A DNA stretch of 64,000 nucleotides, taken from contig NZ_NGNS01000005.1 of NCBI RefSeq assembly GCF_002165625.1, positions 62,001 to 126,000 of the forward strand. The letters run 5' to 3'. Origin of the DNA: Neiella marina. Lineage in GTDB: Bacteria; Pseudomonadota; Gammaproteobacteria; Enterobacterales; Neiellaceae. Positions 1 to 9,090 of the stretch are shown here, in pieces; the stretch's first letter is position 1; each line of letters opens with the position of its first letter. The position numbers and the translations under genes are program-made. The notes beneath the pieces were generated by a model. That model worked only from the letters and a program-made list of their open reading frames with translations, made no database searches and was not told where the DNA came from.

Positions 1-962
1 TTGGTGACGAAATCAATGTTAAAGTTCTGAAGTTCGACCGTGAGCGCACTCGCGTATCATTGGGTCTGAAGCAACTGGGTGAAGATCCATGGGTAGCAAT
101 TGCTAGCCGTTACCCAGAAAGCACTCGCTTGACTGGTCGCGTGACTAACCTGACTGACTACGGCTGCTTCGTTGAAATCGAAGAAGGCGTTGAAGGTCTG
201 GTACACGTTTCAGAAATGGATTGGACTAACAAAAACGTACACCCTGCGAAAATCGTTCAATTGGGTGATAGCGTTGAAGTTATGGTTCTGGAAATCGACG
301 AAGAACGTCGCCGTATTTCTCTGGGTCTTAAGCAGTGTAAAGTTAACCCATGGGATGAGTTCGCTACTAAATTCAACAAGGGCGATCAAGTTAGCGGTAA
401 GATCAAGTCTATCACTGACTTCGGTATCTTCATCGGTCTGGACGGTGGCATCGACGGTCTGGTTCACTTGTCTGACATTTCTTGGAACGCAGCTGGCGAA
501 GAAGCCGTTCGCGAATACAAGAAAGGCGACGAAGTTACTGCCGTTGTATTGCAAGTGGACCCAGAGCGCGAGCGCATCAGCTTGGGCGTGAAGCAACTGG
601 CTGAAGATCCATTTAATAAATATCTGAACGACAACAAGAAAGGTGCTATTGTTACTGGTAAGGTTGTCGCAGTTGACGCGAAAGGCGCAACCATTGAGCT
701 GGCAGACAGCGTTGAAGGCTACCTGCGTGTAGCTGACATCTCTCGTGACCGTATCGAAGATGCGTCTTTGGTATTGAACGAAGGTGATGACGTTGAAGCT
801 AAGCTGATGGGCGTTGATCGTAAGAACCGCCAAATCAATCTGTCTATCCGTGCTAAGGATGAAGCAGAAGAGAAAGCGGCTCTTGACAAAGTCAACGAGA
901 GCAGCAGCGATGCTGGCTTCAGCAACGCTATGGCCGAAGCATTCAAAAACGCTAAAGGCTAA
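1..962 (+). CDS. rpsA: 30S ribosomal protein S1 (3' part)
   Basis: Ribosomal protein S1 binds mRNA on the 30S subunit and helps to start translation of structured messages. The 5' end lies outside the window; the reading frame is open from base 3 and 319 codons are visible. They contain the end of one S1 repeat followed by three complete S1 (OB-fold) repeats, each with the pattern G-x-V-x-x-(I/L)-x-D-(F/Y)-G-x-F and ending in a GLKQ-like or similar segment. This agrees with domains 4-6 of the six-domain gammaproteobacterial protein. ihfB follows in the same direction, the usual enterobacterial and Alteromonadales order. Confidence 0.97.
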   Translation, partial: GDEINVKVLKFDRERTRVSLGLKQLGEDPWVAIASRYPESTRLTGRVTNLTDYGCFVEIEEGVEGLVHVSEMDWTNKNVHPAKIVQLGDSVEVMVLEIDEERRRISLGLKQCKVNPWDEFATKFNKGDQVSGKIKSITDFGIFIGLDGGIDGLVHLSDISWNAAGEEAVREYKKGDEVTAVVLQVDPERERISLGVKQLAEDPFNKYLNDNKKGAIVTGKVVAVDAKGATIELADSVEGYLRVADISRDRIEDASLVLNEGDDVEAKLMGVDRKNRQINLSIRAKDEAEEKAALDKVNESSSDAGFSNAMAEAFKNAKG

Positions 963-968
963 TGTTCA

Positions 969-986
969 GGGGGAGGTAACTCCCCC
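969..986 (+). other. Stem-loop between rpsA and ihfB
   Basis: A perfect 7-bp stem (GGGGGAG at 969-975 and CTCCCCC at 980-986) is closed by a GTAA loop, which is GUAA, a GNRA tetraloop, in RNA. It sits just after the rpsA stop codon. No T tract follows, so it is more likely an RNA-stability or processing hairpin than an intrinsic terminator. The role is inferred. Confidence 0.5.
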
Positions 987-1031
987 CAGCAGCAACCAAT
1001 ACTTGGCAATAACAGGACGGTGACGTTAGGT

Positions 1032-1316
1032 ATGACTAAATCTGAACTGATTGAACGTCTGGCCAGCAAGCAGTTGCAGCTGTCAGCTAAAGAAGTCGAA
1101 AACGCCATTAAAGAGCTCATCGAGCAAATGGCAACCACGCTGGAATCAGGTGATCGCATTGAGATCCGTGGTTTCGGTAGTTTTTCACTGCACTATCGTG
1201 CTCCTCGTGTCGGACGCAATCCGAAAACGGGCGACTCGGTTGAACTGGAAGGCAAATACGTCCCACATTTCAAGCCGGGTAAAGAGCTGCGTGAACGAGT
1301 GAACAACGTTGGTTAA
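1032..1316 (+). CDS. ihfB: Integration host factor subunit beta
   Basis: IHF-beta pairs with IHF-alpha to bend DNA sharply in recombination, replication and transcription. The 94-residue protein is close to the E. coli protein in length and sequence. It has the HU-family segment [15 protein letters not shown] and the DNA-intercalating proline (Pro64) in GRNPKTG. I chose the ATG at 1032, because the product then begins [10 protein letters not shown] as in relatives; a GTG at 1020 is in frame but would add four residues. A strong terminator follows at 1344-1378. Confidence 0.97.
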   Translation: MTKSELIERLASKQLQLSAKEVENAIKELIEQMATTLESGDRIEIRGFGSFSLHYRAPRVGRNPKTGDSVELEGKYVPHFKPGKELRERVNNVG

Positions 1317-1343
1317 CGATTTCTTGTACTGAAATCAATCGAA

Positions 1344-1378
1344 GACGGCATGCCGAATAGGCGTGCCGTTTTTTTTTT
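1344..1378 (+). terminator. Rho-independent terminator after ihfB
   Basis: An 11-bp stem with two G-T wobbles (1344-1354 with 1360-1370) and a GAATA loop is followed directly by a run of ten T (1369-1378). It ends the rpsA-ihfB transcript and separates it from lapA. Confidence 0.9.
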
Positions 1379-1421
1379 GCAATAATCTAAGTCATTCGTT
1401 TGTTAATAAGTTTTCAATTCT

Positions 1422-1694
1422 ATGAAACTGTTCCTGACAATTGTCATTGTTGTGTTGTTAGTCGTGCTGGGGCTAAGTTTTGGCGCCCAGAATGATACTC
1501 AGGTCACCGTCAACTATCTGATTGCTCAGGATACCTTCTCGCTTCCCAGTGTGATTGCGGTCGTGCTTGTGTTCGGCTTTATTCTCGGTTGGGCAACTAC
1601 CGCAGCAGGCTATTTTTCTCAGCGCTGGAAATATGGCCGATTGTTGCGAAAAAATCGTAAGCTACAACGTCAAATTGATTCGGCAGAAAGCTAA
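1422..1694 (+). CDS. lapA: Lipopolysaccharide assembly protein LapA
   Basis: LapA is a small inner-membrane protein that works with LapB in LPS assembly and in control of LpxC levels. The 90-residue product has two hydrophobic helices (about residues 3-22 and 42-66). Between them is the typical GAQN...VTVNYLIAQ segment, and after them a basic, coiled-coil-like cytoplasmic tail. It ends two bases before lapB, so the two genes form an operon as in E. coli (yciS-yciM). No ribosome binding site stands out, but the start is supported by the alignment of the first helix. Confidence 0.92.
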   Translation: MKLFLTIVIVVLLVVLGLSFGAQNDTQVTVNYLIAQDTFSLPSVIAVVLVFGFILGWATTAAGYFSQRWKYGRLLRKNRKLQRQIDSAES

Positions 1695-1696
1695 GT

Positions 1697-2857
1697 ATGC
1701 TTGAGCTGCTGTTTCTTCTGCTGCCGATTGCCGCTGCCTATGGTTGGTACATGGGGCGTCGGAGCGCGGCACAACAGCAGCAAGATCAGCAACAGCAATT
1801 ATCAGAAAAGTACGTCGCTGGTTTAAACTTCTTGTTGTCCGATCAGGCTGATAAGGCAGTTGACCTGTTTATCGAGATGATCGAGGTCGACAGCGATACC
1901 ATTGATACTCACATGGCACTAGCCAGCCTGTTTCGCAAACGCGGTGAAGTTGAAAAAGCGATAAAGATTCACCAAAACATCCTCGAACGCAGCCAACTTA
2001 GCCAAGAACAGCATCGCCAAACGATCTACGAATTAGCTCGAGACTTCTCGGCCGTCGGCTTGCTTGATAGGGCCGAAGCTCTGTACAAGAAAATCGCCGG
2101 TAAAAAGAACGTCGGTGAGCAAGCAACTCGGGAACTTGTTGCTATTTACCAGAGCATGCGCGATTGGCACAGCGCCATTAGCTACGCTGAAAAGTTACCG
2201 GTCGATTGTGGTATGGCCAAACAAGTCGCGCAGTTTTATTGTCAGCTGGCTGATGAGCTCGGTGAGCAAAAAATCGAACAACGTATGAAGTACTTGCGCA
2301 AGGCGCTGAAGATAGACTCTCAATGTGTTCGAGCCAGCATTATGTTGGCTCAGTGTTATCAATCGCAAGGTCAGTATCAAAGTGCCATTGAGTTCTACCA
2401 ACAAGTACTTGAGCAAGACATTGATATGGTGTCAGAAGTGCTAGTGCCATTGACTCAGTGTTATGACGACATGCCGGACAAAACGCCAATGCAGCATTTT
2501 TTGATGACTGCGGTCGAGCGGGGCGCAGGGGCGTCGGCAGTGATCACTCTCGCCGAGTTGCTGCAGGAACAACAGTTAGCCCAAGATGCTGAGCTACTAG
2601 AGTTAACTCAGTTACGACGTTATCCATCGCTAAAAGGCTTTTTCCACTACATGGATTACCACCTCGCCAGAGCAATGGAGCCAGAGGCAAAAGCCAGCCT
2701 TGAAATGTTGCAACAACTGGTTGGTCAGCAGTTAGCGGTTAAACCCAAGTACCGCTGCAGCAACTGCGGATTTTCCGGCAACGTCTTGCAATGGCAATGT
2801 CCTTCCTGTAAAAGCTGGGGCGAAACTAAACCGGTCCGCGGATTGGACGGTGAGTAG
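1697..2857 (+). CDS. lapB: Lipopolysaccharide assembly protein LapB (TPR protein)
   Basis: LapB (YciM) is an inner-membrane-anchored TPR protein that links LPS synthesis to LpxC degradation by FtsH. The 386-residue length matches the family. It has an N-terminal membrane anchor (about residues 1-18), a GRRSA segment, a long series of TPR helices (about 40-330) and a C-terminal rubredoxin-like zinc knuckle with Cys354, Cys357, Cys368 and Cys371 in two CxxC pairs. It follows lapA with a 2-bp gap. pyrF lies 30 bp downstream in the same direction and may be cotranscribed. Confidence 0.95.
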   Translation: MLELLFLLLPIAAAYGWYMGRRSAAQQQQDQQQQLSEKYVAGLNFLLSDQADKAVDLFIEMIEVDSDTIDTHMALASLFRKRGEVEKAIKIHQNILERSQLSQEQHRQTIYELARDFSAVGLLDRAEALYKKIAGKKNVGEQATRELVAIYQSMRDWHSAISYAEKLPVDCGMAKQVAQFYCQLADELGEQKIEQRMKYLRKALKIDSQCVRASIMLAQCYQSQGQYQSAIEFYQQVLEQDIDMVSEVLVPLTQCYDDMPDKTPMQHFLMTAVERGAGASAVITLAELLQEQQLAQDAELLELTQLRRYPSLKGFFHYMDYHLARAMEPEAKASLEMLQQLVGQQLAVKPKYRCSNCGFSGNVLQWQCPSCKSWGETKPVRGLDGE

Positions 2858-2887
2858 ACCCCGAAAGAATTAGGATTTATATCTTAG

Positions 2888-3583
2888 ATGACAGACTCAA
2901 AAGTAATTGTGGCGTTGGACTATCCAACTCAAGAACAGGCGCTGGCTTTCGTGGAGCAAGTCACTCCGGAAAGTTGTCGACTGAAAATTGGCAAAGAAAT
3001 GTTCACCTTATTTGGGCCTGAGTTTGTTAAACAATTGGTTGCCAAAGGGTTTGATGTGTTTTTGGATCTTAAATTCCATGACATTCCAAATACCGTGGCG
3101 AAAGCTGTAGCCGCTGCTGCAGAGCTTGGCGTTTGGATGGTCAATGTCCACGCCAGTGGCGGTAAGGTAATGATGGAGGCTGCCAAAAAGGCGCTCGAAC
3201 CATACGGTGACAAGGCACCCAAATTGATTGCGGTGACCGTGTTAACCAGTATGAGTGCCGATGACTTACGCGATACTGGCATTAAGGTTGAGCCTTTTGA
3301 ACATGTTCGTCGACTGGCATCATTGACGCAAGAAGCGGGTTTGGACGGTGTGGTATGTTCAGCGCGTGAGTCGCGGATGTTACGCAGTCGTCTAGGTGAC
3401 GAATTTCTTCTGGTGACGCCAGGTATTCGCCCAATTGGCGCTGATGCAGGCGACCAACAGCGTATTATGACGCCAGAAAAGGCAATCGAGCAAGGTTCGA
3501 GTTATTTAGTGATTGGTCGTCCTATCACCCAAGCAGAGCAGCCATTGCAAGTATTAGAACAAATCAACCATTCGCTGGCCTAA
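2888..3583 (+). CDS. pyrF: Orotidine 5'-phosphate decarboxylase
   Basis: This enzyme makes UMP from OMP, the last step of de novo pyrimidine synthesis. The 231-residue TIM barrel has the usual bacterial length. The catalytic DxKxxD motif is visible as Asp60-Leu-Lys62-Phe-His-Asp65, and the phosphate-binding end reads TPGIRP followed near the C-terminus by VIGRPIT. The position after lapB is the same as in E. coli. The gene converges on the reverse-strand rhombosortase gene with only 24 bp between them. Confidence 0.97.
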   Translation: MTDSKVIVALDYPTQEQALAFVEQVTPESCRLKIGKEMFTLFGPEFVKQLVAKGFDVFLDLKFHDIPNTVAKAVAAAAELGVWMVNVHASGGKVMMEAAKKALEPYGDKAPKLIAVTVLTSMSADDLRDTGIKVEPFEHVRRLASLTQEAGLDGVVCSARESRMLRSRLGDEFLLVTPGIRPIGADAGDQQRIMTPEKAIEQGSSYLVIGRPITQAEQPLQVLEQINHSLA

Positions 3584-3607
3584 ACAGTTGCCAAATAATA
3601 CTTAAAA

Positions 3608-4213
3608 CTAGCGACTCATAACGCTAATGCTGATACCGAGCAAGGCGCCAGAAATGGCGCCAGCAAGATGGCTTAACACAGCGACGTTGGCATCGATCAA
3701 TGTTGCGGTATAACTACTACCACCGATGAACTGCTCCCACAGCAGCTTAACCACTAATCCCACAGCCAAAAACAGCATGAATTTCGGCCCAGTGCTAAAT
3801 TCACGAATGATCAAGTATGCGACGACGCCATGAAGAGCGCCTGATAGTCCGACTAAGCTAGAAAGTTGCTGATTGAACAAAGCAAAACCAAGGGTGCTAA
3901 GCCCTCCCAATAGCAGAGTTAACGCAGGCATGCGCCAACTGGCTAAGCAACAAACAGATAAACTTGCGATTAAGCCATAGGCAGCGATGTTCATGATTAG
4001 GTGGTAAAAATTAGTATGGAGCAGTGGTGCAGTGATCAGTACCCACAATTGTTGGAAAAGAGGAATCGATGCTTGGTATTCCAACAATGCGTTGCCAGCA
4101 GGCCACCACCAAAAAGCTACCGCAGCAGCTGCGGGGATGGTTAACTGCCACAGGATCGCGACTTTGTTCAATCTGTTGTTCCAGCCTAAATGATGGGTTG
4201 ATCCGAGCAGCAT
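3608..4213 (-). CDS. rrtA: Rhombosortase (rhomboid-family serine protease)
   Basis: Rhombosortases are membrane rhomboid proteases thought to cleave GlyGly-CTERM tails from exported proteins. The 201-residue protein has about six hydrophobic helices. It shows HTNFYHLIMN at 66-75, the catalytic serine motif GLSGALHG (Ser124) and the catalytic histidine in SHLAGAISG (His182). Its small size and motif set fit rhombosortase better than the larger GlpG. No GlyGly-CTERM substrate was recognised in this window, so its targets lie elsewhere. Assignment to rhombosortase rather than a generic rhomboid is likely but not certain. Confidence 0.8.
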   Translation of the reverse strand: MLLGSTHHLGWNNRLNKVAILWQLTIPAAAAVAFWWWPAGNALLEYQASIPLFQQLWVLITAPLLHTNFYHLIMNIAAYGLIASLSVCCLASWRMPALTLLLGGLSTLGFALFNQQLSSLVGLSGALHGVVAYLIIREFSTGPKFMLFLAVGLVVKLLWEQFIGGSSYTATLIDANVAVLSHLAGAISGALLGISISVMSR

Positions 4214-4553
4214 GGTAACAAGCCTTAGTTCGGAGAACAGAGCAAGCGATAAAAATCTGTGCCAGTAAAACGCAAAAAACCTGAACTAAATCAAAATTTG
4301 AGACCTTCAACGGCTTTTATACTCGATAACAACCGGAGAAGTCTTGTCAATTTCAACTCGAAGTCGCGCTCAAGTCATCAAGTTTGCGACTTTCACGACA
4401 GGCCCAGCTTCAAAGGATTGAATGAAATGATTGAGCCGATACGTCGTTCCACCCAAACATTCTAGATCTTGTTTGTGCTATTTCGAAACGACCCAAGCTG
4501 TATTATAGTGTCGAACTGATTACGATTCTTATTTTCATTAATATTGGTGTCCA
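4214..4553. other. Gene-free region before feoA
   Basis: This 340-bp stretch separates the divergent rhombosortase gene and feoA. Short open frames here show no recognisable protein features. The right end holds a -10-like TATTAT at 4501-4506 and a Fur-box-like sequence at 4518-4536, described separately. Nothing else could be identified. Confidence 0.6.
4518..4536. promoter_or_regulatory. Putative Fur box upstream of feoABC
   Basis: Read on the reverse strand, this 19-mer is GAAAATAAGAATCGTAATC. It matches the classical Fur consensus GATAATGATAATCATTATC at 14 of 19 positions. It lies 17 bp before the feoA ATG and just downstream of a -10-like TATTAT, a position suited to repression by Fe-Fur. 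Regulation is inferred from sequence and from the known Fur control of feo operons. Confidence 0.6.
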
Positions 4554-4778
4554 ATGACATTAGATCGTTTAAAGCCCAGCCAGAGAGCCGTGGTAAGAGC
4601 CATTGATTGCAATCAGCCATCGCGCGGCAAATTGATGGATATGGGAGTGATTCCCGGCGCAACTATCACCTATGTGCGGCCTGCACCATATGGAAAAGGC
4701 TGCCAAATTGAAGTCAAAAGCACCCAGCTTATGCTGCGGGGAGACTTGGCAGAAGCGATCGAGGTACAACAAGCTTGA
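4554..4778 (+). CDS. feoA: Ferrous iron transport protein A
   Basis: FeoA is a small cytoplasmic SH3-like protein required with FeoB for Fe(II) uptake. The 74-residue product has the typical plan: an opening LDRLKPSQRAVV segment, then LMDMGVIPGATITYVRPAPYG and a C-terminal beta strand with LMLRGDLAEAIEV. It overlaps the feoB start by 4 bp, so the two are probably translationally coupled in a feoABC operon behind the Fur-box-like site. Confidence 0.95.
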   Translation: MTLDRLKPSQRAVVRAIDCNQPSRGKLMDMGVIPGATITYVRPAPYGKGCQIEVKSTQLMLRGDLAEAIEVQQA

Positions 4779-6994
4779 GTAGTTCTACAAACATCGCTTT
4801 AGTCGGCAATCCAAACGCAGGTAAAACCACCTTGTTTAATGGCCTGACGGGCTTAAAGCAGCGGGTGGGTAATTTCCCCGGAATCACGGTGGAGAAAAAA
4901 CAAGGGCGCCTCAAACACCAGGGCATGGAAGCAAATGTCATCGATCTGCCCGGAGTTTACTCCTTGATCCCACAGCAGCAGAGCTCTCAGGATGAACGGG
5001 TAACTCTTGACTTCCTCATTCATGAAACCCCTGACGCCATTATCAACGTGTTGGATGCCACCTGCCTTGAACGTCACCTCTATCTGACAACGCAGTTAGC
5101 AGAGCTGGGCATTCCAATGATGTTGGTGCTGACTCGAGCCGACGTCGCCCGCAAGCAAGGGGTGGAGGTCGATATTGATGCCCTGAAGCATCGTATGGGC
5201 GTTGAACTTGTGGTGATTGATGGTACTCAACCGCAAAGCTATCTCACCGAAGTCATCCAGCGACTAACAGCAACTAGTGTTTGCCAGCTGGTTCCAACTT
5301 ATGACGCACACATTGAACAATGGCTCGAGCAAAACTCAGGGAGCTCTCGCCTTGGCAAGTTGGTGGATCTAATTGACCGTCATTATCGCGGCGAACAACC
5401 CGTGGCAGGGGATATCGAACTGGATATTGCCAGCCATCGGTACCAATTGTGTAACGATCTAGCCCGTGCCGTGGTGACTGATCCTTCTATTGCTGCTGAG
5501 CAACTCAGTCACAAGCTCGATCGGTGGGTGCTGAATCCTTGGTTCGCGTTGCCGATTTTCTTCGGTGTGATGTATTTGATGTTCATGTTCACCATCCATG
5601 TTGGTGGTGCTTTTATCGATTTCTTTGATATCGCTGTCGGCGCTATCGCAGTTGATGGCACCGCATCTATGCTGGAGTCAATTGGTGCGCCGGCAATTGT
5701 AATTGCTTTATTAGCAGATGGTGTTGGCGCAGGTATTCAAACAGTCAGTACCTTTATTCCAATTATTGGTTGTCTGTATTTATTCCTCACTGTACTGGAA
5801 CAGTCTGGTTATTTAGCCCGGGCCGCAGTGGTGGTCGACAGGCTGATGAATCGCCTTGGTCTGCCGGGACAAGCCTTTGTTCCTATGATCATGGGGTTTG
5901 GTTGTTCAGTTCCTGCGGTGATGGCAACTCGAACGCTGGAGCAGCAGTCGGAGCGGGTCATCACCAGTGCCATGTCGCACTTCATGTCGTGTGGCGCGCG
6001 TTTACCGGTCTATGCATTATTTGCCGCCGCGTTTTTCCCTCAAACTGGGCAAAACATGGTGTTCCTGCTGTATTTGATCGGCATCTTGATGGCTGTGTTA
6101 ACGGGGCTTGCTCTTCGTCATTCATTGTTACCAGGGCAGAGCTCCAGTGTGATCTTGGAGCTGCCTAACTATGAGCGACCGCACCTGAAGCCAGTGTTAC
6201 TGAAAACTTGGCAAAAACTAAAAGGCTTTGTGGTGGGCGCCGGTAAGATCATCGTCATCATGGTGACCTGCATTGGTTTGCTCAATTCGATGGGGACCGA
6301 TGGTTCGTTGGGCAATCAAGATACTGACAAATCGTTGTTATCAAAGGTTAGTCAAACCATCACGCCATTGTTTTACCCAATGGGTTTAGATGATGATAAT
6401 TGGCAGGCAACGGTTGGCATTTTCACCGGTGTATTTGCCAAGGAAGTGGTGGTCGGCACGCTGAATAATCTGTATCAGGCGGAATCAGAAGAAGAGCAGG
6501 GCGCAACATTTGGCGAGTCAATGGCTGAAGCGGTCGGTTCAGTGTCTGGCAATCTCGCAGCTATCGCCGGTGCTTTATTGGATCCACTGGGCATATCCAT
6601 TGGTGATGTCGACGACTTGGACACTGCTGCGGAAGAACAGGAAGTCAGTAAGTCGACTTATGCATCGATGCAGGAGCGCTTTAATGGTGCGATTGGTGCC
6701 TTCGCTTATCTGCTGTTTGTCCTGATGTATATTCCATGTGCCAGCGCTACAGGTACGATTGCGCGTGAAATCGGTCTGAAGTGGGCGGTGTTTATTGGTA
6801 TTTGGAGCACACTGCTCGCTTACTGCTCGGCAACTGCGTTTTATCAAGCCGGTTATTGGTGGCTGGATGGTTCTGGATCTGTGGTGATTGCTATCATCGC
6901 CATTGCCATTCCATTACTTACCTATATGGCGATGCGGACCAAACAAGCAAAGACCTTGTTTGAAGGGCAAAAGGTACAGGCCTATGCTGCATGA
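4775..6994 (+). CDS. feoB: Ferrous iron transporter FeoB
   Basis: FeoB is the Fe(II) permease, with a cytoplasmic GTPase domain followed by a membrane domain. In the 739-residue product the G1 loop GNPNAGKT is at 11-18, G2 at FPGIT (34-38) and G3 at DLPG (57-60). The G4 motif is unusual: T120-R-A-D123 stands where FeoB normally has N-x-x-D. The membrane domain contains the paired Gate segments, including GFGCSVPA and MSCGARLPVY. Translation starts at a TTG that overlaps the feoA stop (TTGA). feoC overlaps its 3' end by 11 bp. Confidence 0.97.
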   Translation: MSSSTNIALVGNPNAGKTTLFNGLTGLKQRVGNFPGITVEKKQGRLKHQGMEANVIDLPGVYSLIPQQQSSQDERVTLDFLIHETPDAIINVLDATCLERHLYLTTQLAELGIPMMLVLTRADVARKQGVEVDIDALKHRMGVELVVIDGTQPQSYLTEVIQRLTATSVCQLVPTYDAHIEQWLEQNSGSSRLGKLVDLIDRHYRGEQPVAGDIELDIASHRYQLCNDLARAVVTDPSIAAEQLSHKLDRWVLNPWFALPIFFGVMYLMFMFTIHVGGAFIDFFDIAVGAIAVDGTASMLESIGAPAIVIALLADGVGAGIQTVSTFIPIIGCLYLFLTVLEQSGYLARAAVVVDRLMNRLGLPGQAFVPMIMGFGCSVPAVMATRTLEQQSERVITSAMSHFMSCGARLPVYALFAAAFFPQTGQNMVFLLYLIGILMAVLTGLALRHSLLPGQSSSVILELPNYERPHLKPVLLKTWQKLKGFVVGAGKIIVIMVTCIGLLNSMGTDGSLGNQDTDKSLLSKVSQTITPLFYPMGLDDDNWQATVGIFTGVFAKEVVVGTLNNLYQAESEEEQGATFGESMAEAVGSVSGNLAAIAGALLDPLGISIGDVDDLDTAAEEQEVSKSTYASMQERFNGAIGAFAYLLFVLMYIPCASATGTIAREIGLKWAVFIGIWSTLLAYCSATAFYQAGYWWLDGSGSVVIAIIAIAIPLLTYMAMRTKQAKTLFEGQKVQAYAA

Positions 6995-7226
6995 CATTTC
7001 GGCCTTGCTGCAAAAGCAGGGGCCGATGAGCAAAGCGATGATTTCACGCGAGTTAAAAGCCAGTGAATCGGCGGTGGAGCAAATGCTTGAGCTGCTAATC
7101 GCACGAGGCCGGCTCAAACGCCTGTCGGCAGATGCTTGCTCTGGCGGCTGTTGCGATAGTTCCGGCGTTGACCTTTACCAATGGCAAGGCGAGCAGGCTT
7201 TGCCGTTATCGACCTCATTGGATTGA
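6984..7226 (+). CDS. feoC: FeoC-like small winged-helix protein
   Basis: FeoC is a small partner of FeoB, possibly an Fe-S sensor or a factor that protects FeoB from proteolysis. The 80-residue product starts inside the feoB 3' end (11-bp overlap). It has a winged-helix domain over residues 1-47 (MSKAMISRELKASESAVEQM) and then a cysteine cluster Cys52, Cys56, Cys57 in ACSGGCCDSS. The spacing is close to, but not the same as, the four-cysteine cluster of enterobacterial FeoC. Position and fold make the call likely. Confidence 0.82.
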   Translation: MLHDISALLQKQGPMSKAMISRELKASESAVEQMLELLIARGRLKRLSADACSGGCCDSSGVDLYQWQGEQALPLSTSLD

Positions 7227-7595
7227 TGATCCGACACCCTAAGTAAACAGCCAGCAGCGATGCTGGCTGCTTTGATCTCAGTCTTCCCCCAAAATTCAGC
7301 GAATAGCTGCTACTAACTGAGCGGAACAAATTTTTCGTTAACAAGCTTCAGCCGCAGGACGCGGCTGCAGAGCCATCAGGGATTATTTTACGGCGTCTTG
7401 TTGATGAAAGGTTTGTGCAGCTGATTACCGCAGTTGTTCGAGAAGAGCATTGAAACGTTGTGTTGAAACCAGCAAGCTTCACCATTCGGTGAAGCTCAAG
7501 TCTATTCTTGGAGCGCTCTGCAACCAACTTCCATGCTGGCTGAAGCACCTCATCGCGAACCTTGATGGTTTGACCGGCTTAGAAGCTTAGGCGAG
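7227..7595. other. Gene-free region between feoC and queC with several hairpins
   Basis: Feo terminator first: a 9-bp stem with a GCGA tetraloop (7248-7256 with 7261-7269), followed by a weak T-rich tract. Further on are two more perfect stems: CAGCCGC/GCGGCTG (7349-7355 with 7361-7367) and AGCTTCACC/GGTGAAGCT (7475-7483 with 7488-7496). A reverse-strand open frame of 66 codons spans 7348-7548 and covers both, but I do not recognise its product. It could be the remnant of a lost gene or mobile element. Confidence 0.5.
7248..7275 (+). terminator. Probable terminator of feoABC
   Basis: The perfect 9-bp stem CAGCCAGCA/TGCTGGCTG with a GCGA loop begins 21 bp after the feoC stop. Only a short T-rich tail (CTTTGATCT) follows, so termination may be partial. 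Confidence 0.65.
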
Positions 7596-8255
7596 TTAAC
7601 TCTCGTAAGCGAGCGGATCTGTGGCTTGGTTCTCTGCAAATGCTTCTAAACGCTCAACGCAAGCGCCGCATTTACCGCAGGCTTTTTCTCGACCGTTATA
7701 GCAAGTCCAAGTTTCGGAGTAATCCAAGTCCATGCTCAAACCATCGGTCAAAATCTCAATCTTGGATTTGTGCAAATAAGGCGTGACGATATCAACCGGC
7801 TCATAGTTGGCAAGCAGTGATACTTCCTTCATCTTCTCGACAAACTCAGGTCGACAATCCGGGTAGATCGCGTGGTCACCACTATGGGCACCATAGTAAA
7901 CCGCTTCAGCTTTGATTGAGACAGCATATGCAATTGCCAACGACAGCAATACCATGTTGCGATTTGGTACCACGGTTGACTTCATGCTTTCTTCTTCGTA
8001 ATGACCTTCTGGAATATCAATGTCATCAGTGAGCGAACTACCTGCCAGCAACGCGTTGATCGCCCGAATGTCGATCACCTGGTGTGGCACGTTTAGACGG
8101 TCGCAAACGCCTTTGGCGACATCGATTTCTTTGACATGTCGTTGACCGTAATTGAAGGTCAGGGCATGGACTTCTTTGCCATCCTTAATGGCACGGTTCA
8201 ATACGGTGTATGAGTCCATTCCACCTGAATAAATGACGACGACTTTGTTACTCAT
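7596..8255 (-). CDS. queC: 7-cyano-7-deazaguanine synthase
   Basis: QueC converts CDG to preQ0, using ATP and ammonia, in the pathway to queuosine in tRNA. The 219-residue protein carries the PP-loop SGGMDS at 10-15. Its C-terminal zinc site is formed by Cys185, Cys193, Cys196 and Cys199 in [15 protein letters not shown]. It is divergent from queE, which acts one step earlier, with 69 bp between the two starts. The length is close to that of other gammaproteobacterial QueC proteins. Confidence 0.97.
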   Translation of the reverse strand: MSNKVVVIYSGGMDSYTVLNRAIKDGKEVHALTFNYGQRHVKEIDVAKGVCDRLNVPHQVIDIRAINALLAGSSLTDDIDIPEGHYEEESMKSTVVPNRNMVLLSLAIAYAVSIKAEAVYYGAHSGDHAIYPDCRPEFVEKMKEVSLLANYEPVDIVTPYLHKSKIEILTDGLSMDLDYSETWTCYNGREKACGKCGACVERLEAFAENQATDPLAYES

Positions 8256-8324
8256 ATTCTTGCCTGAGCTGCTAGGATCCTGTACAAGACGCGCATTCTA
8301 CAGAAAAGCGGAGCTGACGGCAGC

Positions 8325-8999
8325 ATGAAGTATCCTATCAATGAAGTATTTCAGACCATTCAGGGCGAAGGGGTCCACACTGGAGTGCCTGCACTGTTTG
8401 TTCGGCTGCAAGGATGCCCGGTCGGTTGTGCTTGGTGTGACACTAAACATACTTGGGATGTTGAGGCTGATGACGAGGTTGATAGCAACATCATTGTCAG
8501 CAAAAAAGTTGACTCCCCTCAGTACACCAAGCTTGATTCAGAGCAACTGGTAAATTTATTTCAACAACAAGGCTACCAAGCTAGGCACGTGGTGATCACT
8601 GGTGGCGAGCCCTGCATGTATGATCTGACGCCATTGACCGGTTATTTGATTGCCAATGGTTATTCTGTGCAGATCGAAACCAGTGGCACTTATCCAATAA
8701 AAGCAGCAGAACAAACTTGGGTGACAGTGTCGCCAAAGGTTGGCATGAAAGGTGGTATGAAAGTGTTGACCGAAGCATTGCAGCGGGCTGACGAGATCAA
8801 GCACCCGGTAGCTCGTCAACAAGACATCGACAACCTCGATGAACTGATGGTTGGTGCTGAGTTAAATTCGGCGGATGTGTTCGTATGTTTGCAGCCGATT
8901 AGTCAAAAAGCTCGAGCGACTAGACTATGCATGGAAACCTGCATTGCGCGAAATTGGCGCTTGTCGGTACAAACCCACAAATACATCGGCATCGCATAA
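8325..8999 (+). CDS. queE: 7-carboxy-7-deazaguanine synthase
   Basis: QueE is a radical-SAM enzyme that contracts the ring of 6-carboxytetrahydropterin to CDG. The 224-residue product opens with NEVFQTIQGEG and has the radical-SAM cluster motif Cys31-x3-Cys35-x2-Cys38 (CPVGCAWC). VVITGGEPC, the GGE motif for S-adenosylmethionine binding, follows. It is divergent from queC, and the 69-bp gap must hold both promoters. Confidence 0.96.
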   Translation: MKYPINEVFQTIQGEGVHTGVPALFVRLQGCPVGCAWCDTKHTWDVEADDEVDSNIIVSKKVDSPQYTKLDSEQLVNLFQQQGYQARHVVITGGEPCMYDLTPLTGYLIANGYSVQIETSGTYPIKAAEQTWVTVSPKVGMKGGMKVLTEALQRADEIKHPVARQQDIDNLDELMVGAELNSADVFVCLQPISQKARATRLCMETCIARNWRLSVQTHKYIGIA

Positions 9000-9090
9000 A
9001 CGATTGATCTAGCAGCACGGACCAGTCTGATTTGGCGTGACTTCGGCGGTTGCGTCCATATAATTGTCCCCGCACAGAAAGGGGTTATTC

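Noticed and set aside
969-986. Stem-loop after rpsA as an intrinsic terminator
   Set aside because: No T tract follows, and the ihfB gene a few dozen bases later has its own strong terminator, which suggests cotranscription.
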